Of a stretch of 64,000 nt of DNA, positions 8,342 to 15,320 are shown one piece after another; positions within the stretch are counted from its first letter, which is position 1, and every line of letters begins with the position of its first letter. The notes below the pieces were generated by a model. That model made no database searches. It was not told the origin of the DNA and saw only the letters and a program-made list of their open reading frames with translations. Both the position numbers and the translations under genes were made by a program. Source of the stretch: Anaerolineae bacterium (GTDB taxonomy: Bacteria; Chloroflexota; Anaerolineae; 4572-78; J111); the NCBI GenBank assembly GCA_023151115.1, contig JAKLJP010000010.1, forward strand, positions 62,001 to 126,000, written 5' to 3'.

Positions 8342-9562
8342 CTAAAACCAATCCCCCGGCTGGATATAAACCGGGCTATCGGCGATGGCTTTATCAAGCC
8401 AGGAGCAGGTATCCTCGTTAGCCTGGAGGCGGCCCAGGCGGCGCGCATCTTGCGTGGTGAGATAACCGCAGAGGATTTGGGTCATGGTGGCGATATCGGT
8501 TTCGATCTGGATTTTGCGGCCGTCGGCGGAGCGGGTTTCAGCGCGACCATCCACCAGGCGAAACAGCAGCGGCTCTTCGTTGGTGGGAATAAGCGGGTCG
8601 CTGACGCGAATCACCCGCTCGCCTGACATATGGCGGGCGTAGAAACGCTTGGTCAGGGCTGTAGATAGATTGATAATTCGGGCGACAGGGCCGGGGGTCA
8701 CGTGGCATAAATCGTTAAAGATGTACCCACGATTTTGGGCGTCGTCGGCTTTGGGCTGGCGCAGGCTGTGACGCAGGGGGGTATCGGGCGGGGCCAGATA
8801 CTCAATCACGTCGGCCTCATTTTGAGCGGCCAAATAGCCGATCAAGCCTCGGTAAGCCTGGTCTTCGGCGGCAAAAAATTCTTTAAGGTACAGTACCCGC
8901 TCACCCGCTTTGCCCGTTTGAAGGTCATAAGTGTAGTAGCCTTCAATGGTTCCATCGTTATCAAAAACCATAATGTTGGGCGTTTGGGCCACAATTTTAT
9001 CCCACCAGTCGTTGCTGCGGGTAAACCAGCCGTTGTGCCAGGTGAGTTGACCTTTATACATCACCCGCATCATGGGTAAATCAGCCGGGGTAAAGGCTCG
9101 AACCCGGTGCCCTTCGGCAAAGACGGTTAAATTGTGGGGATTGATGCGGTAGGCATGCAGATCGCCCATCGTGCCGAAGCCAAACTGGCGATAATATTTG
9201 TGCGAATGGGGAAACAGCACCGACATGGCCCGGCCTTCGGCAACCATACGGACGATGGAGAAATCCATCATCTTGCCGGCGATCCCTTTGCGCTGAAACT
9301 GGGGCAAAACGGCCACCCCGGTAATAGCGCCGACGCTGATGGGCACGCCGCTCAACCACATTTGAGCCGGGAAGAGGGTGACGGCGCCGATAACCTCGCC
9401 CTGGTATTCGGCTACAATAATATTGGAAAAGTTGTAGCGGGGGTCATTTTGCAAATTGTTCAGGCAGGCAGCTTCATCACCACCAAAACTGGTCGCGTGG
9501 ACATAAGCTACTTTTTCCAGTTCGTCGGGCAGAATCGGTCTCACCGTGACAGCGTCGAGCAT
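8342..9562 (-). CDS. Eis-family GNAT N-acetyltransferase
   Basis: The 406-residue protein matches Eis layout: a GNAT domain with the acetyl-CoA loop GVAVLPQFQRKGIAGKM (about 83-100), a second GNAT-like domain, and a C-terminal sterol-carrier-like domain ending in a free C-terminal Phe (PGDWF), whose carboxylate is catalytic in Eis. LFPHSHKYYRQFGF is a typical Eis segment. Mycobacterial Eis acetylates aminoglycosides and protein lysines; the substrate here is unknown. It lies 17 bases after the LOG-family gene and shares its transcript. Confidence 0.85.
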   Translation of the reverse strand: MLDAVTVRPILPDELEKVAYVHATSFGGDEAACLNNLQNDPRYNFSNIIVAEYQGEVIGAVTLFPAQMWLSGVPISVGAITGVAVLPQFQRKGIAGKMMDFSIVRMVAEGRAMSVLFPHSHKYYRQFGFGTMGDLHAYRINPHNLTVFAEGHRVRAFTPADLPMMRVMYKGQLTWHNGWFTRSNDWWDKIVAQTPNIMVFDNDGTIEGYYTYDLQTGKAGERVLYLKEFFAAEDQAYRGLIGYLAAQNEADVIEYLAPPDTPLRHSLRQPKADDAQNRGYIFNDLCHVTPGPVARIINLSTALTKRFYARHMSGERVIRVSDPLIPTNEEPLLFRLVDGRAETRSADGRKIQIETDIATMTQILCGYLTTQDARRLGRLQANEDTCSWLDKAIADSPVYIQPGDWF

Positions 9563-9579
9563 GGTTTAGTTCCTTTTCA

Positions 9580-10134
9580 TCACGTTTCGTTAAAGTAGCT
9601 AATCATTTTTTTCACTGCTTCGTCGGCAGTGCGGGCGATGGTGACGAGGGCTTGATGTTTTGGATGGACGTAACTCTCATCAATAAAAGCAGCCAGGGTG
9701 CGCTGCCACAGCCCGCCGACCGTAATAATGGGCCGGGGCGAAATCTCGCCGGTTTGCACAAAGCTCCAAATCAGGGCCAACTCCGAGAGGGTGCCGATGC
9801 CGCCGGGCATAATAATGGCCCCATCGCAACGGTCAACCAGGTGGAACAGTCGTTCCCGCAGGGTGGCGTGGGTAATTTGTTCTTTGACCCATTCATTGGG
9901 CGGCATGGGGCGATACTGTTCAATCTGTGCGCAGCCCACGCCAATCACGTGCCCACCTACCTCGCACGCGCCCTGGCTGGCCCCGGCCATCACCCCCGAA
10001 TAGCTGCCCGTTTGCACCACAAAGCCGGCCTGCGCTAACAAGCGACCCACCGTCCGCGCCGCTTCGTAATCAGCCGAACCGGGCCGGGGAGAACTGCTGC
10101 CAAAAACACTGATGATTTTTTGGGTGGTTGTCAT
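9580..10134 (-). CDS. LOG-family nucleotide phosphoribohydrolase (TIGR00725-like)
   Basis: The 184-residue Rossmann protein carries the LOG signature PGGIGTLSE (about 110-118), preceded by CDGAIIMPGG, and a GVMAGAS segment near 45. LOG proteins hydrolyse nucleoside 5'-monophosphates (cytokinin riboside monophosphates in plants) to base and ribose phosphate; many bacterial members act in nucleotide turnover. It is the first gene of a pair with the downstream Eis-type acetyltransferase. A word-hairpin repeat (10158-10210) separates it from pheA. Confidence 0.85.
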   Translation of the reverse strand: MTTTQKIISVFGSSSPRPGSADYEAARTVGRLLAQAGFVVQTGSYSGVMAGASQGACEVGGHVIGVGCAQIEQYRPMPPNEWVKEQITHATLRERLFHLVDRCDGAIIMPGGIGTLSELALIWSFVQTGEISPRPIITVGGLWQRTLAAFIDESYVHPKHQALVTIARTADEAVKKMISYFNET

Positions 10135-10157
10135 ATTGCTTTGAATGTAACCTTAAA

Positions 10158-10210
10158 ACGTGATGCGTGATGCGTAAATATTTTCTCACGCATCACGTAT
10201 CACGCATCAC
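10158..10210. repeat. Word-hairpin repeat, GTGATGCGT family
   Basis: The left arm (about 10158-10176) is GTGATGCGTGATGCGT-like; the right arm (10186-10210) is two inverted CACGCATCAC words. The right arm touches the pheA stop codon (complement of 10210-10212). Confidence 0.85.
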
Positions 10211-11037
10211 TAGACTCTACGAGGGTACGACCCCAGCACTTTCAAATAACTGGTAATCTCGCGCAAATGACTTAAAGCGTTACGGCCCCGTTCTTCGTAC
10301 TGGCTGGCAATAAAATCAATATAGAAAAAATATTGCCAGCGTTTGCCCTGCAAAGGCCGCGACTCGATTTTGGTCAGGTCAATATCACGCAAGGCAAAAA
10401 CGGCCAGGCTTTTGAAGAGCGAACCGGGTAGGTTATCCATCGAAAACACAATCGAGGTTTTGGTCTCGCCCGCAGGTATTTCCGGTTCGCGGGCGACGAC
10501 CACAAAGCGAGTATAATTCTCGGCGTCGTCGTGCATGTCGGGTTGTAGAATGTGCATGCCGTAAATAGCGGCAGCCCGTTGGCTGGCCAACCCCGCGCCA
10601 TCTCTAATATTTTGCTCTTTGATCATTTTCACACTACCGGCCGTATCATAGGTGACCACCCGTTCGACGTAAGGAAAAAGTCTGGTGATGGACTGTTCGC
10701 ACTGAGCCAGGGCTTGCGGATGAGAGTAGATTTTTTTGATGTCGTTCAAGGAAACGCCCGGCAGAGCAATGAGCTGATGAGCAATACGGATTTGCACCTC
10801 GCCGACGATGAAGAGTTCGTATCGCAGCAGCAAATCATAATTGCGATGGATACTGCCCGCCAGCGAGTTCTCGACCGGCAGCACTCCCCGGTCAACCTGG
10901 CCCTTGCTGACGGCATCAAAGACGCTGTCAAAATCATTATAAGGCACGGGCTGGACAGAGTCGCCAAAAAAGGCCACGGCGGCCGCTTCGCTGTACGCGC
11001 CCCGTTCACCTTGAAAAGCTACGCGCAAACTGGTCAT
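10210..11037 (-). CDS. pheA: Prephenate dehydratase
   Basis: The 275-residue protein starts VAFQGERGAYSEAAA and carries the catalytic threonine motif YTRFVVV (about 171-177). A C-terminal ACT domain includes ESRPLQGKRWQYFFYIDF, the phenylalanine-binding signature. It converts prephenate to phenylpyruvate in phenylalanine synthesis and is probably feedback-inhibited by Phe through the ACT domain. It is monofunctional, with no chorismate mutase domain. It overlaps the upstream metallophosphoesterase by one base (TAATG at 11037). Confidence 0.94.
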   Translation of the reverse strand: MTSLRVAFQGERGAYSEAAAVAFFGDSVQPVPYNDFDSVFDAVSKGQVDRGVLPVENSLAGSIHRNYDLLLRYELFIVGEVQIRIAHQLIALPGVSLNDIKKIYSHPQALAQCEQSITRLFPYVERVVTYDTAGSVKMIKEQNIRDGAGLASQRAAAIYGMHILQPDMHDDAENYTRFVVVAREPEIPAGETKTSIVFSMDNLPGSLFKSLAVFALRDIDLTKIESRPLQGKRWQYFFYIDFIASQYEERGRNALSHLREITSYLKVLGSYPRRV

Positions 11038-11678
11038 TAAGGAACCTCTACTTCTAAAACACGGTAAGGATAAATATTAACCACTTGTGTTTCTTCAAAA
11101 CGTGTTTCGATGGTTTCAGCCGGATTGTAAACGTGCCGGTGGCCGTGTACCAGATACTTGGGCTTGAAGACCCGCATAAACCATAAAAACGCCTTAAACC
11201 CGGCGTGAATGCGATCCTCGCCATTGTGGATACCAAACGGCGGCGAGTGGGCTACCAGGATGTCCAGGTAGCGGCCATACACCAATTTGTTAACCAGCAG
11301 CCTGGGAATAAGATAGAACACATTTAGCCACATTTCTCGCTGGGTATATTGAAAGTAACCATCTTTATAACGGATCGAACCTTCGAGTCCGGCCAGTAAC
11401 AAACCACTCTCTTTTTGCACCCGGCAGTGCAAATTTGCGCCACCACTGGGGCCGGTAATCGAGGTACCATCCGAAAGATATTCCTGCTGAGGGTCATGAT
11501 TCCCGTGGACATACAACAGCGGCACATTGAGCATGGAGAGGATAAATTCGAGGTAGTAGTAGGGCAGATCGCCACAGCCAATAATTAGATTAACGTCATG
11601 GTACCGTTCCACAATTTTGGGGCTGTAGAGGTGCTCGACAACCTTGTCGCTGACAAAGAGAATCTTCACCGATTTCAC
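11037..11678 (-). CDS. Calcineurin-like metallophosphoesterase
   Basis: The 213-residue metallophosphoesterase shows GCGDLPYYY near 35, GNHDP near 60, VAHSPPFG near 143 and GHRHVY near 178. The first metal motif, usually DxH, is SDK here (FVSDKVV), so one ligand is replaced. Such small enzymes act on varied phosphodiesters. Translationally coupled to pheA with no obvious functional link. Its start is taken at the ATG at 11678. Confidence 0.85.
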   Translation of the reverse strand: MKSVKILFVSDKVVEHLYSPKIVERYHDVNLIIGCGDLPYYYLEFILSMLNVPLLYVHGNHDPQQEYLSDGTSITGPSGGANLHCRVQKESGLLLAGLEGSIRYKDGYFQYTQREMWLNVFYLIPRLLVNKLVYGRYLDILVAHSPPFGIHNGEDRIHAGFKAFLWFMRVFKPKYLVHGHRHVYNPAETIETRFEETQVVNIYPYRVLEVEVP

Positions 11679-11968
11679 AGGTTAAGGGTCACATGATTAA
11701 CTGTCACGTGTTTAAGGCAGTTCCGAGATTTAAATTAACCAAAACGTCTTGCGTGTTGCGTGTTCCGTCTGCTTTACCTCATGCAAGACGAATATTGAGT
11801 AATTATTTTCTTGGAGTTGCCTAAGTGTCACGTGTCATGTATTGGGTATTAAGCAGAGAGCATTTCTTAACACTTGATACTTGACACTTCTTCCGGGTAG
11901 AGTGCGGCAATTTTACCACGAAGCCAACCCTATGTCAACGACGTTAACGTTGTGGTTCAGATTTACGG
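11679..11968. repeat. Intergenic run of two word-hairpin repeats upstream of the metallophosphoesterase
   Basis: The first imperfect hairpin, 11745-11790, has a left arm of TTGCGTG/TTGCGTGTTCCGT words and ATGCAAGACG as return arm. The second, 11823-11889, has a left arm of GTGTCACGTGTCATGTATTG and a right arm of inverted TTAACACTTGATACTTGACAC. The spacer holds no gene, and no clear promoter stands out. Confidence 0.7.
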
Positions 11969-13381
11969 CTAATCCGGTTTTTCCAACTCAAACTCGTTGT
12001 GGATCACTCGCACGGCTCTATCGGCTTCGCTGCGGCTGACCACCAGTGAAATGTTAAATTCGCTGCTGCCCTGAGCAATCGCAATCACGTTGATTTTTTC
12101 TCGCCCCAGCGCTCCAAACAAGCGGCCGCTAATACCCGGCGTCCCCTTCATCCCCGCACCAACAACGGCCAGCACCACCACCTCATCCTCCCAGCGCACC
12201 GGCTCCAAATCACGCCGTTCGATTTCGCGGGCCAACTCCTGTTCCAGCGATTTGACCACCTTGCCGACATCGGCGCTGGGAATGACAAAGCAGATGGACT
12301 GCTCCGACGAAGCCTGGCTAATCATCAGCACGTTCGTATCGGTGCGGGCAACGCCCATAAAGGTTCGACCCGCCACCCCTGGAATCCCGGCCATACCGGG
12401 ACCTTCGACGGTGACAAGGCTCATGTTTTTGATGGCGGCGACCGCTTTAACGGCCCGATTGCTTTCCTGGGCATCGGCAGTGATCAGCGTGCCGGGGTGC
12501 GTGGGTTCAAAGGTGTTGAGGATGCGCACCGGCATGCCCACCCGCCGGGCCGGGCGAATGGCCTGCGAGTGGAGCACTTTGGCCCCAAAAAAGGAAAGCT
12601 CGCTGATTTCGGCGTAAGATAAGTGAGCAATCGGATGGGCCTCTGGAACAACGCGGGGGTCGGTGGTCATCACCCCGTTGACATCGGTCCAAATCCAGAC
12701 CTCATCGGCTTCCAAGGCGCGCCCCAGAATGGTGGCGGTGTAATCGCTGCCGCCTCGCCCCAGCGTGGTGGGAATGCCATCTTCGGTGGCGGCAATAAAA
12801 CCGGTGACGACCGGCGTTTTGCCCGCGCCCAAAATAGGCCGCAGCCCGGCTTGAGTTTTGGCGGCGGTTGCCTCAACCAACGGCACAGCCGCGCCAAAGC
12901 GCCCATCGGTCACAATCAGTTCGGTGGCGGCGACGCCTTGAGCCGGGACCCCGGCCCGGTTGAGAATAGCCGTTACCTGGGGCACACTGATGCGCTCGCC
13001 CATACCGGCAATCACATCCAAAGCGCGTGGCGTCAATTCGCCCAACACCCGGATGCCGTGACAGAGCAGTTCAAACTCATCGAGCAGGCTATTGATTTCG
13101 GCCAGCACCGCTGTGCGTTCAGGGGTGTCGCCCAAAAAGTGCAGCGTCGCCTCGGCATGCTTTTGGGTAATAGCCGCCCGCGCGGTATGGGCGGTTTCCT
13201 CGTCGCCTGCTTCGGCTCTGTGGGCCGCGTTTAGCAACATATCGGTCACACCGCTCATGGCCGAAACCACAACCACCAAGCTGTGGCCCTGCTGCCGTCC
13301 GGTTTTGACAATTTCCACCAGTTTTTCCAAAGCTGGCACACTTCCCACCGAAGTGCCGCCAAATTTCATGACAATTAACAA
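11969..13381 (-). CDS. lysC: Aspartate kinase with C-terminal ACT domains
   Basis: The 470-residue monofunctional aspartokinase has a kinase domain (about 1-290) with KFGGTSVG at the N-terminus, VSAMSGVTD, and GRGGSDYTAT for nucleotide binding. Two ACT units follow (about 320-470) for amino-acid feedback (lysine or threonine). It phosphorylates aspartate, the entry to Lys/Thr/Met synthesis. A TTG start at 13381 is chosen because GAGGAG lies eight bases upstream and because it gives the usual short N-terminus; ATG at 13369 is the alternative. A word-hairpin (13401-13450) sits in the leader. Confidence 0.93.
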   Translation of the reverse strand: MLIVMKFGGTSVGSVPALEKLVEIVKTGRQQGHSLVVVVSAMSGVTDMLLNAAHRAEAGDEETAHTARAAITQKHAEATLHFLGDTPERTAVLAEINSLLDEFELLCHGIRVLGELTPRALDVIAGMGERISVPQVTAILNRAGVPAQGVAATELIVTDGRFGAAVPLVEATAAKTQAGLRPILGAGKTPVVTGFIAATEDGIPTTLGRGGSDYTATILGRALEADEVWIWTDVNGVMTTDPRVVPEAHPIAHLSYAEISELSFFGAKVLHSQAIRPARRVGMPVRILNTFEPTHPGTLITADAQESNRAVKAVAAIKNMSLVTVEGPGMAGIPGVAGRTFMGVARTDTNVLMISQASSEQSICFVIPSADVGKVVKSLEQELAREIERRDLEPVRWEDEVVVLAVVGAGMKGTPGISGRLFGALGREKINVIAIAQGSSEFNISLVVSRSEADRAVRVIHNEFELEKPD

Positions 13382-13400
13382 GGTTAGCTCTCCTCATACT

Positions 13401-13450
13401 CGTGTTGCGTCTTGCGTGATATAAAGCGGACGGAACACGCAAGACGTAAG
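13401..13450. repeat. Word-hairpin repeat, TTGCGT family, in the lysC leader
   Basis: The left arm is CGTGTTGCGTCTTGCGTGAT (13401-13420) and the right arm, 13431-13450, is its imperfect inverse. It shares words with the repeat at 11745-11790. It lies between a terminator and the lysC start, so it should be transcribed in the leader. Confidence 0.8.
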
Positions 13451-13500
13451 ATATTTTGACTGATTTAAAATCCTGGAACGGCCTAGATAAGCCCGCCATT

Positions 13501-13530
13501 AAAAAACGGCCTCTGAAGTAGCAGAGGCCG
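13501..13530 (-). terminator. Rho-independent terminator after the response regulator
   Basis: A 9-bp stem CGGCCTCTG / CAGAGGCCG (13507-13515 and 13522-13530), followed on the reverse strand by six T (13501-13506). Confidence 0.88.
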
Positions 13531-13587
13531 TATTATAAAACGAAAATCTAAAATACCCAAAGGGTACTTGGTTCAAAATCTAAAATT

Positions 13588-14022
13588 TTACATACCTGTC
13601 TGCAAAGTGGAGAGGCGAATGGCGGCTTCGACCCGTAAACGCAGTTCCTCAATATCAAAAGGTTTGACCACGATATCGCTGACCCCGGTTTCCAGGGCGG
13701 TCAAACGGGCCTGGCGCTCGTTGAGATGCAGCAGCATGATCAGCGGAATGTGGCCGGTGAGGGTGTCATCCAGCAGCTCTTGGCAAACGCGATAAGGGTC
13801 TTTATCCCTAAATTCGTCGCCGATAAGAATGGCATGCGGCTGCCACGAGCGGGCCATCCGGCTAATATCGCCGGCCCGGCTCACGATTTGAACTTCGTGA
13901 CCATACGCCTCAAAATACAAACGCAGCGACTCGTTAATATCGGCGTCGGGGTCAGCAATTAAAATTCGAGTTTTTGGGCTGCCCATACGAAAACTCTCTT
14001 TTATGCGCGTAGTTTCGGGCAT
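13588..14022 (-). CDS. Single-domain response regulator
   Basis: The 144-residue receiver domain has acidic pocket ADPDAD, a predicted phospho-acceptor Asp69 in ILIGDEF, and the conserved lysine in VVKPFD; there is no output domain. An in-frame ATG 12 codons downstream (MGSPKT) would give a more usual receiver N-terminus and may be the true start. No kinase is adjacent, so it probably works by protein interaction with an unlinked partner. A terminator follows at 13501-13530. Confidence 0.85.
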   Translation of the reverse strand: MPETTRIKESFRMGSPKTRILIADPDADINESLRLYFEAYGHEVQIVSRAGDISRMARSWQPHAILIGDEFRDKDPYRVCQELLDDTLTGHIPLIMLLHLNERQARLTALETGVSDIVVKPFDIEELRLRVEAAIRLSTLQTGM

Positions 14023-14160
14023 AATAGATTTCCCCAGTTTGTGTTATAAGTTATGGCACAGGTGATTAACTGACGTGGAGCAACCAGGGGTGATTGCTAT
14101 GTTTTGAGTATCCGCCAGGTGGTCGAATTTCGCTATAGGAGAATGGTAACGATGAAGGGA

Positions 14161-14194
14161 ACAAAAAACGCTGAAGTTTGAGCACCTCAGCGTT
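14161..14194 (-). terminator. Rho-independent terminator after the small-protein operon
   Basis: AACGCTGA and TCAGCGTT arms (14167-14174, 14187-14194), followed on the reverse strand by a T6 run. It lies about 60 bases past the last stop of the three-gene operon. Confidence 0.85.
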
Positions 14195-14252
14195 TCTACT
14201 TACGCCGCTGATTATTCATTTTACCTCTACTAACCCAGGTGTAGTTTGAGCT

Positions 14253-14438
14253 TTATCCGGCTAAGATGAGTCTGATGCCGTTGAATACTAATAGAGGATA
14301 AAGTATAAACCACCCAACAAATCCAAGCACCGCTAAACAGCCTTGCACAATGTTGTAGGTAGCTAACATTTTTATAAAAACGATGAGCGGAACTATAGCT
14401 AACATCATTAATCCTACGATTACAAGAATTATATACAT
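14253..14438 (-). CDS. Small two-helix membrane protein, unrecognised
   Basis: The 61-residue protein is almost entirely hydrophobic: one helix from about 2 to 22 and a second from about 33 to 58. I do not recognise a family. An AAGGAGG lies four bases before the ATG, and the start overlaps the end of the preceding gene by ten bases, so expression looks real and coupled. A longer antisense-frame reading of the region lacks these signals. It is the last gene of a three-gene operon bounded by terminators at 15261-15292 and 14161-14194. Toxin-like, holin-like or accessory membrane roles are all possible. Confidence 0.7.
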   Translation of the reverse strand: MYIILVIVGLMMLAIVPLIVFIKMLATYNIVQGCLAVLGFVGWFILYPLLVFNGIRLILAG

Positions 14439-14665
14439 GGTACCTCCTTGATCCGTTCAGCCTTAAAGTTAAGATTGGCTTTAGTTGCACTGGCTCGTAA
14501 CGTTAGAGCGCAAGCTAAAGCAGATGCTTCGACTACATTCTCTTTGACAATGATAAAGCGATTGGGGTTTTGGGCATCTTGTTTTACCTGGCCCTCGGTT
14601 AAACGCCTCCCCAAACCAGCACTGGCGCTTAGATTTAACAGGTTGCAAATTTGTTTCTCCAGCAT
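14429..14665 (-). CDS. Small soluble protein, unrecognised
   Basis: The 78-residue protein has no signal peptide or membrane segment, a basic centre and several Cys residues (positions 7, 53 and 77). No family is recognised. AGGAG precedes the ATG by about six bases. It is the middle gene of a three-gene operon, flanked on both sides by small membrane proteins: 10 bases from the upstream gene and overlapping the downstream one. This alternation of membrane, soluble and membrane proteins suggests a small complex, but that is inference only. Confidence 0.65.
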   Translation of the reverse strand: MLEKQICNLLNLSASAGLGRRLTEGQVKQDAQNPNRFIIVKENVVEASALACALTLRASATKANLNFKAERIKEVPCI

Positions 14666-14675
14666 TTATGGTCTC

Positions 14676-14906
14676 CTAGGCGTTGTAGCTGTTCGATAGC
14701 ATTAATTCAGCGGGGGAAGTTACCGTGTGAACGGAGTTGATAAACACCCGATCCCTGGGGTCAGGAGCGCAGATATGCTTTTCCCACCATTCTGGCCAGC
14801 GCGGTTTAATTACATAGACCCCGATCAAACTGACTAGCAAGATTAAAAAACTAAAGGTAGTGAGTATAGCGAATATTGGGATTATTAAACTCAAAAGCCC
14901 GTTCAT
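14676..14906 (-). CDS. Small single-helix membrane protein, unrecognised
   Basis: The 76-residue protein has one long hydrophobic helix (about 5-33), then a short polar tail with RWPEWWEKH and two aromatic and charged stretches, which should face one side of the membrane. No family is recognised. A very strong AAGGAGG lies six bases before the ATG. It is the first gene of the small operon. Its leader contains a stable hairpin (14943-14980). Confidence 0.7.
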   Translation of the reverse strand: MNGLLSLIIPIFAILTTFSFLILLVSLIGVYVIKPRWPEWWEKHICAPDPRDRVFINSVHTVTSPAELMLSNSYNA

Positions 14907-14942
14907 CCTTTACCTCCTTGTGCTAGTGCTATAAATTTTTAG

Positions 14943-14980
14943 GACGGAGTGGGGGCAATTATTGACCCCCACTCATCGTC
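14943..14980. promoter_or_regulatory. Leader hairpin of the small-protein operon
   Basis: GACGGAGTGGGGG (14943-14955) pairs with CCCCCACTCATCGTC (14966-14980), a stem of about 13 bp with a two-base bulge and a 10-base loop. It lies 37 bases before the first start codon. The reverse strand has no T run after it, so a regulatory or RNA-stability role is more likely than termination. Confidence 0.5.
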
Positions 14981-15260
14981 TAACTGGTGCGTCATCGGCG
15001 CACATCCCCGGCCCAAGGCCGGGCTATTTTGGAAAAGTATTTAGTTGTGCAAGTTATGTCTTATAAATCCTCCTTACCATTAACAACTCTGATTTTTAGT
15101 GGACCGATATTCCCTTACTTTGAATGACTAATAGGCTCTCCTTCTGTTTTTACTTGACCAACAACCTCTTACATCTTCATTTTTACTTTTTTTAACTTAC
15201 ATTGTCTACGGTTTTAGCTGGCGCAGCTCATACTTATACCGAGCATCTGTCCAACAAAAT
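14981..15260. other. Gene-free spacer between the radical SAM locus and the small-protein operon
   Basis: On the reverse strand the A+T-rich spacer holds at least two good Shine-Dalgarno-like sequences (near 15080 and 15140) not followed by any open frame longer than a few codons. A GC hairpin (15007-15023) is also present. It could be a decayed gene or a leader with tiny peptides. I see no recognised RNA family. Confidence 0.35.
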
Positions 15261-15292
15261 AAAAGGAGAAGGTTACAAAACCTTCTCCTTTT
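15261..15292 (-). terminator. Strong rho-independent terminator of the ATPase/radical SAM locus
   Basis: A perfect 14-bp stem (15261-15274 with 15279-15292) with a 4-base loop, followed on the reverse strand by a TTTTATTTTG-like tract, 28 bases past the radical SAM stop. Confidence 0.9.
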
Positions 15293-15293
15293 A

Positions 15294-15311
15294 TAACATC
15301 AGCCTGACACG
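15294..15311 (-). repeat. 18-base motif shared with 23014-23031
   Basis: TAACATCAGCCTGACACG is identical at 15294-15311 and 23014-23031. Both copies lie within 25 bases past the stop codon of a gene in the ATPase locus. Confidence 0.75.
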
Positions 15312-15320
15312 AAGCTTACA

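Noticed and set aside
14230..14490. 86-codon frame overlapping the small membrane gene
   Set aside because: The 61-residue frame in the same place has a strong ribosome site and a clean hydrophobic pattern; the 86-codon frame has neither.
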